DNA from: Dehalococcoidales bacterium
Lineage (GTDB): Bacteria; Chloroflexota; Dehalococcoidia; Dehalococcoidales; UBA3254
Assembly: GCA_016926695.1 (NCBI GenBank)
Contig: JAFGOB010000034.1
Span: 1-11,210, forward strand
Direction: 5' to 3'
DNA length: 11,210 bases
Below, one piece after another: positions 7,115-11,210 of the stretch; the first letter of the stretch is position 1; every line of letters starts with the position of its first letter. The notes beneath the pieces were generated by a model. It was not told where the DNA came from. It saw only the letters and a program-made list of their open reading frames with translations, and searched no databases. The position numbers and the translations under genes are program-made.

Positions 7115-7275
7115 CCTGATAGTGGAATAGCTGAAGGACCCGCATTCACCATTTTTTCTGCGTATAAAGCAGTAGCACACCCGGGCATACTCAATTTTAA
7201 GTATGCCCATGATCTTTTTTTGAATATTTAGCCATAAAAATCATCAATTTGGGGCTTTTTTATTTGCCAGTCTGA
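7115..7275 (+). repeat. Direct repeat copy 2 (~160 bp)
   Basis: Partner of the copy at 5669-5830, offset by about 1445 bp, same orientation. It keeps CCTGATAG..GAATAG at 7115-7130, which in copy 1 is the end of the regulator gene, but here it lies in no long frame; read in that frame it gives QDLIVE-stop versus QNLIAE-stop. Hairpin arms GGGCATACT (7183-7191) and AGTATGCCC (7200-7208) pair perfectly in this copy. Confidence 0.75.
7183..7221 (+). terminator. Probable terminator of the 310-residue protein gene
   Basis: A perfect 9-bp stem (arms GGGCATACT and AGTATGCCC, 8-nt loop) is followed after 6 nt by seven T residues (7215-7221). A second T-run after GGGGC lies at 7256-7261. It is about 150 bp after the stop of the upstream gene and inside repeat copy 2. 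Confidence 0.5.
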
Positions 7276-7442
7276 CGGTATTTTATTCTTATTTACACTG
7301 CTGTCCTGAGTACAAAATCCATTTGAAGATTGTGTGATATCGGATATGTCTCGAAAGGATGGTCAGATAAATCACGGCGCAAATATCATTTTTAAACAAA
7401 GAACGCGGTTGTTATCACAGCCTGCCCTGTAAGGAGGGAAAA

Positions 7443-10400
7443 ATGAAGAAGTTGCTTTTTATCTCTTTGTCTCTTATTTTAACCCTGGGAGTAATCATTT
7501 TACCTTTTTCCATTAATGAAGTGGCTGCCGCAGGCAACATTATTTACGTTGATGCTAACGCGGGTGGGGGAAACGACGGCACATCCTGGGCGGATGCCTG
7601 TACCGACCTGCAGTCAGCCTTGAGCGCCGCTGTTTCAGGCGACGAAATCCGGGTAGCTGAAGGAACCTATAAACCATCGGTTGAAGTGGGGGGCGCCGGC
7701 GAACGCTGCAGGTGTTTCCAACTCAAAAACTATGTCAGCCTCCTCGGCGGATATCCTGCCGGCGGCGGAACGCGCGACCCGGCGACCAATGTCAGTATTC
7801 TCAGCGGGGATATCGGGATAGAGGGCGATGATTCTGACAACTGCTATCACGTATTCTACCATCCGTCCGGTCTCAATCTGGACGGCACCGCCGTCCTTGA
7901 CGGCTTCACCATCACGGGCGGCAACGCCGATGGAATATCCAGCCATAATTGCGGTGGCGGTATATTAAACCTGTTTTCATCACCCGCAGTGACCAACTGC
8001 ATATTCGTGAGCAACTCGGCAATTATTGATGGCGGCGGGATTTATAACGATTGCTTATCCTTTCCGATGGTAACTGATTGTGTCTTTTCCCGAAACTCAG
8101 CCGATAATTACGGCGGCGGAATGTATAACCACGATAATACATCAGTAGTGATTACCAACTGTACGTTCTGTGACAATGAAGCAAATTTCGGCGGGGGAAT
8201 GTACAATGACAACACTTCACCAAGTTTAATCAACTGCTTCTTCTACGGCAATTTGGCTTCTAATGGCGGCGGAATGTACAACATATACTCAATGCCGGAG
8301 GTCACGAATTGCAACTTTTTCAATAACTCGGGTAGTTCTGATGGTGGTGGGATTTATAACAACTGCTCCTCTCCAATTTTGACTGATTGTACCTTGGAAA
8401 GTAACTCGGCATACCAACACGGTGGCAGTATCTATAACTCCAGTTCTTCGCCCTCTGTCACCAATTGCACCTTCTACGTTAACTCGGCTGTTTCTCACGG
8501 AGGCGGTATCTATAATTACAGCTCAACACCAAAGTTGTTCAATTGCTTATTCTCCGGCAACTCGGCTTCTAACGGCGGTGGAATGTATAATATGAGTTCT
8601 GTACCGGAGTTGATCAACTGCAACTTCTACGATAACTCGGCTGATAGTTTCGGTGGTGGGCTATACAACGAAAACTCCTTTCCGCCGTTTATGAACTGCA
8701 TATTATGGAACGATACCCCCCAGGAGATTTACAACAATTCTTCAACACCTACAGTAGCTTACTGTAATGTCCAGGGGGGATATACCGGGACAGGCAATAT
8801 CGATGCCGATCCCCTGTTTGTCGATCCGTCTAATAATGACTATCATCTTCAGGCAGGTTCTCCCTGTATCGATGCCGGGGACAATACCGCCGTACCGGAA
8901 GGAGTAAGCACCGACTTCGAGGGAGACCCGCGTTTTCTGGATGACACAGGCATGCCTGATACCGGAAGCGGCACGCCGCCCATCGTGGACATGGGCGCTG
9001 ACGAATACGACGGTCAATCCCCCGGCCCGGGGACCCAATACACGATCACTGCTACTGCCGGGACAGGCGGATCGATAATGCCATCGGGTGATGTCATGGT
9101 TGATGAGGGTGATAATCAGGATTTTATCATCACGCCGGACGCCGGATATGCCATTGCCGACGTCCTGGTCGATGGCTCTTCAGTTGGAGCGGTGGAAATA
9201 TATACCTTCACTAACGTGGATGCCAGCCATACCATCGAGGCATCATTTTATACATGTATACAGTACACGATAACCGCCACAGCGGGGACCGGGGGCAGTA
9301 TTTATCCCTCGGTCGATGTCATGGTTGATGAGGGTGATGATCAGGATTTTATCATCACGCCGGACGCCGGATATGCCATTGCCGACGTCCTGGTCGATGG
9401 TGTATCGGTAGGAGCGATTCACTCATATACCTTCACTAACGTGGATGCCAGCCATACCATCGAGGCATCATTTTATACATATATACAATACACGATAACC
9501 GCCACAGCGGGGACCGGGGGCAGTATTTATCCCTCGGGCGATGTCCTGGTAATAGAAGGCCATGACAAATCATTTTCCATCCATCCGGTAAACGGATATA
9601 TTGTCGACGATGTTCTTGTGGACGGAGCCTCGGTTGGAGCGGTAACGTCATATACCTTCACTGCCGTGGAAGCCGATCATACCATCGAAGCATTGTTCAA
9701 AGGCAGCGGCTGGATTCTCCTGCCTTCCCATACTGTAATGGCAATGATGAGTGCCTGGGGCAGTTCTTATAGTGATATCTTTGCGACAGGTTGGTGGGGC
9801 ACGATCCTGCATTTTGACGGTAATGACTGGAACCCTATGTACAATCCAATTAATACAGACCTCTGGGGGGTGTGGGGGAGTTCCGGGAGTGATGTTTTTA
9901 CGGTGGGCAGTGACGGTATCATCCTGCATTATGACGGAGGCATCTGGAGCGCCATGCCCAGCGGCACTACAAAATATCTCATGGGGGTGTGGGGGAGTTC
10001 CGGGAGTGATGTTTTTGCGGTGGGCAGTGACGGCACCATCCTGCACTTTGACGGCAGCGTCTGGAGCGCCATGTCCAGCGGTACTACAAAATATCTTATT
10101 GGTGTCTGGGGGAGCTCCGGCAGTGATGTTTTTGCCATGGGTAGTGACGGCACTATTTTGCATTATGACGGAGTTGGCTGGAGTACTATACATGGAGGTA
10201 CTGCAAAAATCCTGAATAATGTCTGGAATAATTCCGGAAGCGATATCTTTGGAGTGGGTGACGACGGCACTATTTTGCACTATGACGGAGCTGGCTGGAG
10301 TGCTATGAGCAGCGGGACTGATAAGGACCTCTGGGGTGTGTGGGGGAGCTCAGAGAGTGATGTTTTTGCCGTGGGTAATGATGGTACCATCCTGCGCTAT

Positions 10401-11210
10401 GATGGTTTAGGCTGGAGCCCGGTGGACTGCGGTTACAATATGGACATTTATTGTGTCTGGGGTAGTTCGGGCGGTCAGGTTTTCGTCTTTGCTGAAGATG
10501 GTATAATCCTGTACTACCCGGGTGGTACGGGGACCCAGTACACGATAACCGCCACAGCGGGGACCGGGGGATCGATAACTCCATCGGGTGATGTCATCGT
10601 TGACGCAGGTGAAGACCAGACATTCATCATCACGCCGGACGCAGGATATTCTATTGCCGATGTCCTGGTCGATGGCTCTTCAGTTGGAGCGGTGGAAACA
10701 TATACCTTCACTAACGTGGATGCCAGCCATACCATAGAGGCTTCCTTCAACTCCACAACAGCGGCTCTGACCATCAGGACCGTGGGAGGAGGCAGTGTGA
10801 CCATCAAGTATTCAACCGGATCAGCAGAGTTAACGGCAAATCCCGATCCGGGCTGGGCTTTCGATTCCTGGAGTGGCGATGTTACAGGTACCGATAATCC
10901 GGTTACCGTCACCTTGGATAATGATAAAACAGTGACGGCCGGTTTTGTTGAATCGGCGCCCGGAATGATACCGGTTACGGTACAACTGCTTGACAGCAAT
11001 AGCCAGGGAATCGCCGGAGCTGAAGTGAAATACTATGATGGCGGCTGGAAGGAGTTCGGTACTACCGGTGGCAGCGGCATGGTAACCAAAGACATGGAGA
11101 CCGGTACTTATAAGTTTCGTCTATACTACGGAGGAGCATCCATAGACAGGACGCAGGATGTGGCGTCAGAAGCCACCGTTGTCTTCCGGACGGTGAATGC
11201 GACGGTGGAG
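7443..11210 (+). CDS. Giant exported mosaic protein: beta-helix, tandem repeats and a predicted seven-bladed beta-propeller; 3' end beyond window
   Basis: One frame of 1256 codons with no stop to the window edge. ATG at 7443, AAGGAGG 5 nt upstream. Layout: signal peptide 1-30 (MKKLL, hydrophobic core, VAAA cleavage); beta-helix 31-450 opening IIYVDANAGGG..GTSWADA, with ten GGG(I/M/L)YN repeats from 171; a module DPLFVDP..GSPCIDAGD..VDMGADEY (452-522), typical of choice-of-anchor-Q-type proteins; three tandem ~75-residue repeats QYTITATAGTGGSI...VDGSSVGAV...ASHTIEASF (532-752); seven 39-residue units WGSSGSDVFAVGSDGTILH (756-1028); a fourth ~75-residue repeat (1032-1102); a divergent relative, GGGSVTIKYSTG..WSGDVTG (1104-1172); and the start of an Ig/CnaB-like region, VQLLDSNSQGIAGAEVKYYDG (1176 on). 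Such proteins are secreted and act in adhesion or polymer binding; no catalytic residues are recognisable. The anchor is not visible. Confidence 0.88.
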   Translation, partial: MKKLLFISLSLILTLGVIILPFSINEVAAAGNIIYVDANAGGGNDGTSWADACTDLQSALSAAVSGDEIRVAEGTYKPSVEVGGAGERCRCFQLKNYVSLLGGYPAGGGTRDPATNVSILSGDIGIEGDDSDNCYHVFYHPSGLNLDGTAVLDGFTITGGNADGISSHNCGGGILNLFSSPAVTNCIFVSNSAIIDGGGIYNDCLSFPMVTDCVFSRNSADNYGGGMYNHDNTSVVITNCTFCDNEANFGGGMYNDNTSPSLINCFFYGNLASNGGGMYNIYSMPEVTNCNFFNNSGSSDGGGIYNNCSSPILTDCTLESNSAYQHGGSIYNSSSSPSVTNCTFYVNSAVSHGGGIYNYSSTPKLFNCLFSGNSASNGGGMYNMSSVPELINCNFYDNSADSFGGGLYNENSFPPFMNCILWNDTPQEIYNNSSTPTVAYCNVQGGYTGTGNIDADPLFVDPSNNDYHLQAGSPCIDAGDNTAVPEGVSTDFEGDPRFLDDTGMPDTGSGTPPIVDMGADEYDGQSPGPGTQYTITATAGTGGSIMPSGDVMVDEGDNQDFIITPDAGYAIADVLVDGSSVGAVEIYTFTNVDASHTIEASFYTCIQYTITATAGTGGSIYPSVDVMVDEGDDQDFIITPDAGYAIADVLVDGVSVGAIHSYTFTNVDASHTIEASFYTYIQYTITATAGTGGSIYPSGDVLVIEGHDKSFSIHPVNGYIVDDVLVDGASVGAVTSYTFTAVEADHTIEALFKGSGWILLPSHTVMAMMSAWGSSYSDIFATGWWGTILHFDGNDWNPMYNPINTDLWGVWGSSGSDVFTVGSDGIILHYDGGIWSAMPSGTTKYLMGVWGSSGSDVFAVGSDGTILHFDGSVWSAMSSGTTKYLIGVWGSSGSDVFAMGSDGTILHYDGVGWSTIHGGTAKILNNVWNNSGSDIFGVGDDGTILHYDGAGWSAMSSGTDKDLWGVWGSSESDVFAVGNDGTILRYDGLGWSPVDCGYNMDIYCVWGSSGGQVFVFAEDGIILYYPGGTGTQYTITATAGTGGSITPSGDVIVDAGEDQTFIITPDAGYSIADVLVDGSSVGAVETYTFTNVDASHTIEASFNSTTAALTIRTVGGGSVTIKYSTGSAELTANPDPGWAFDSWSGDVTGTDNPVTVTLDNDKTVTAGFVESAPGMIPVTVQLLDSNSQGIAGAEVKYYDGGWKEFGTTGGSGMVTKDMETGTYKFRLYYGGASIDRTQDVASEATVVFRTVNATVE
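7953..8730 (+). repeat. Ten-unit beta-helix repeat array (~26 residues each)
   Basis: Each unit has GGG(I/M/L)YN, a Ser/Pro turn, (V/L)TNC, an aromatic, and NSA. Ten units run from residue 171 to about 428; unit 7 has GGS and unit 1 ILN. The stacked Asn, Cys and Gly positions match right-handed parallel beta-helix coils seen in pectate-lyase-like and polymorphic outer-membrane-protein-like exported proteins. Confidence 0.85.
9036..9698 (+). repeat. Three tandem ~75-residue repeats (R1-R3)
   Basis: R1 9036-9260 and R2 9261-9485 are both exactly 225 bp and share long identical DNA stretches, for example from CAGGATTTTATCATCACG through CTGGTCGATGG, so the duplication is recent. R3 (9486-9698) is more diverged in its centre but starts identically to R2. 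The protein pattern TITATAGTGGSI..PDAGY.I.DVLVDG..VGAV..YTFTNV.A.HTIEA.F resembles bacterial surface Ig-like/InlB-type repeats. Confidence 0.85.
9708..10520 (+). repeat. Seven 117-bp repeats, predicted seven-bladed beta-propeller
   Basis: The Trp codon of the WGSS/WNNS motif falls at 9756, 9873, 9990, 10107, 10224, 10341 and 10458: seven units with exactly 117 bp (39 residues) between each. Unit pattern: VWGSSGSDVFAVG(S/D)DGTILH(Y/F)DG..WS.M..GT. The N-terminal GWILLPS segment supplies a W-strand before unit 1, and unit 7 ends at ILYYPGG without its own, as expected for the strand-exchange closure of a propeller ring. Confidence 0.75.
10536..10748 (+). repeat. Fourth ~75-residue repeat (R4), separated by the propeller
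   Basis: Same family as R1-R3. Its first 30 bp match R2/R3 and the following SITPSGDV part matches R1, and both R1 and R4 are preceded by GGGACCCA, so it is a mosaic of the other copies. It marks the far side of the propeller block. Confidence 0.8.

Larger units (their letters stand above)
7034..7442. other. 409-bp spacer upstream of the giant exported-protein gene
   Basis: Contains repeat copy 2 with its terminator-like hairpin. From 7276 to 7430 I find no gene and no convincing promoter; TTTACA at about 7285-7290 aligns with the upstream promoter candidate after copy 1, but no matching -10 follows. A strong ribosome site AAGGAGG (7431-7437) precedes the ATG at 7443. Confidence 0.55.

Noticed and set aside
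7360..7442. Possible cyclic-di-GMP riboswitch before the surface-protein gene (ATCACGGCGCAAA)
   Set aside because: The second conserved block and the tetraloop-receptor pattern of that riboswitch class are missing.
9751..10215. 154-residue plus-strand frame within the propeller
   Set aside because: Out-of-frame reading of the same 117-bp repeats; repetition comes from the DNA, not from a second gene.
9648..10280. 210-residue minus-strand frame with internal repeats
   Set aside because: Its repeats are only the opposite-strand image of the 117-bp propeller units; the plus-strand frame has a signal peptide, ribosome site and coherent domains.
7953..10748. Repeat arrays considered as CRISPR
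   Set aside because: Repeats are in frame, differ at codon level, have no unique spacers of constant length and lie inside one coding sequence.
10514..10999. 161-residue minus-strand frame
   Set aside because: Antisense to repeat R4 and the following Ig-like segment of the giant gene.

Overview
The window looks bacterial: compact genes, AGGAGG-type ribosome binding sites, sigma-70-like promoters and moderate GC with AT-rich spacers. Gene content (an OpuC-type osmoprotectant transporter, a very large ATPase-LuxR regulator, and a huge exported beta-helix/repeat protein) would fit an uncultured Chloroflexota such as Dehalococcoidia. That placement is only an impression from protein style, because no phylogenetic marker is present.

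Left part (1-1784, minus strand). Two translationally coupled genes encode the membrane permease and the CBS-domain ATPase of a glycine betaine/carnitine/choline-type ABC importer. The ATPase runs off the left edge. Its second CBS domain is interrupted by a REP-like block of two tandem hairpins (31-79), which is read through in frame and changes the C-terminus. A promoter-like sequence (1855-1884) precedes the permease.

Middle (1785-7033). An AT-rich spacer of 774 bp, between two divergently read genes, leads to a 1041-residue orphan regulator. It has an N-terminal helix-turn-helix, an AAA/STAND-type ATPase, a long helical repeat region and a C-terminal LuxR helix-turn-helix. Its promoter is overlaid by three TGTATCG repeats spaced exactly 11 bp apart. 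Next comes an unrecognised 310-residue aromatic-rich protein gene, more AT-rich than its neighbours. It sits between two diverged direct copies of a ~160-bp element. The first copy includes the last codons, stop and terminator region of the regulator; the second copy carries a non-coding likeness of that same tail.

Right part (7443-11210). One uninterrupted reading frame of 1256 codons leaves the window without a stop. It encodes an exported mosaic protein: signal peptide, ten-unit right-handed beta-helix, a DPLF...PCIDAGD...MGADEY module, three tandem ~75-residue repeats, a seven-unit 39-residue repeat block that looks like a complete beta-propeller, a fourth ~75-residue repeat, a related repeat, and the start of a CnaB/Ig-like repeat region. 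This is the most striking object in the window.

The regulator, the cassette-like gene and the surface protein are all read on the plus strand and may be functionally linked (regulator, small accessory protein, large cell-surface protein). Terminator-like hairpins separate them, so they are probably not one operon and the link is inference.
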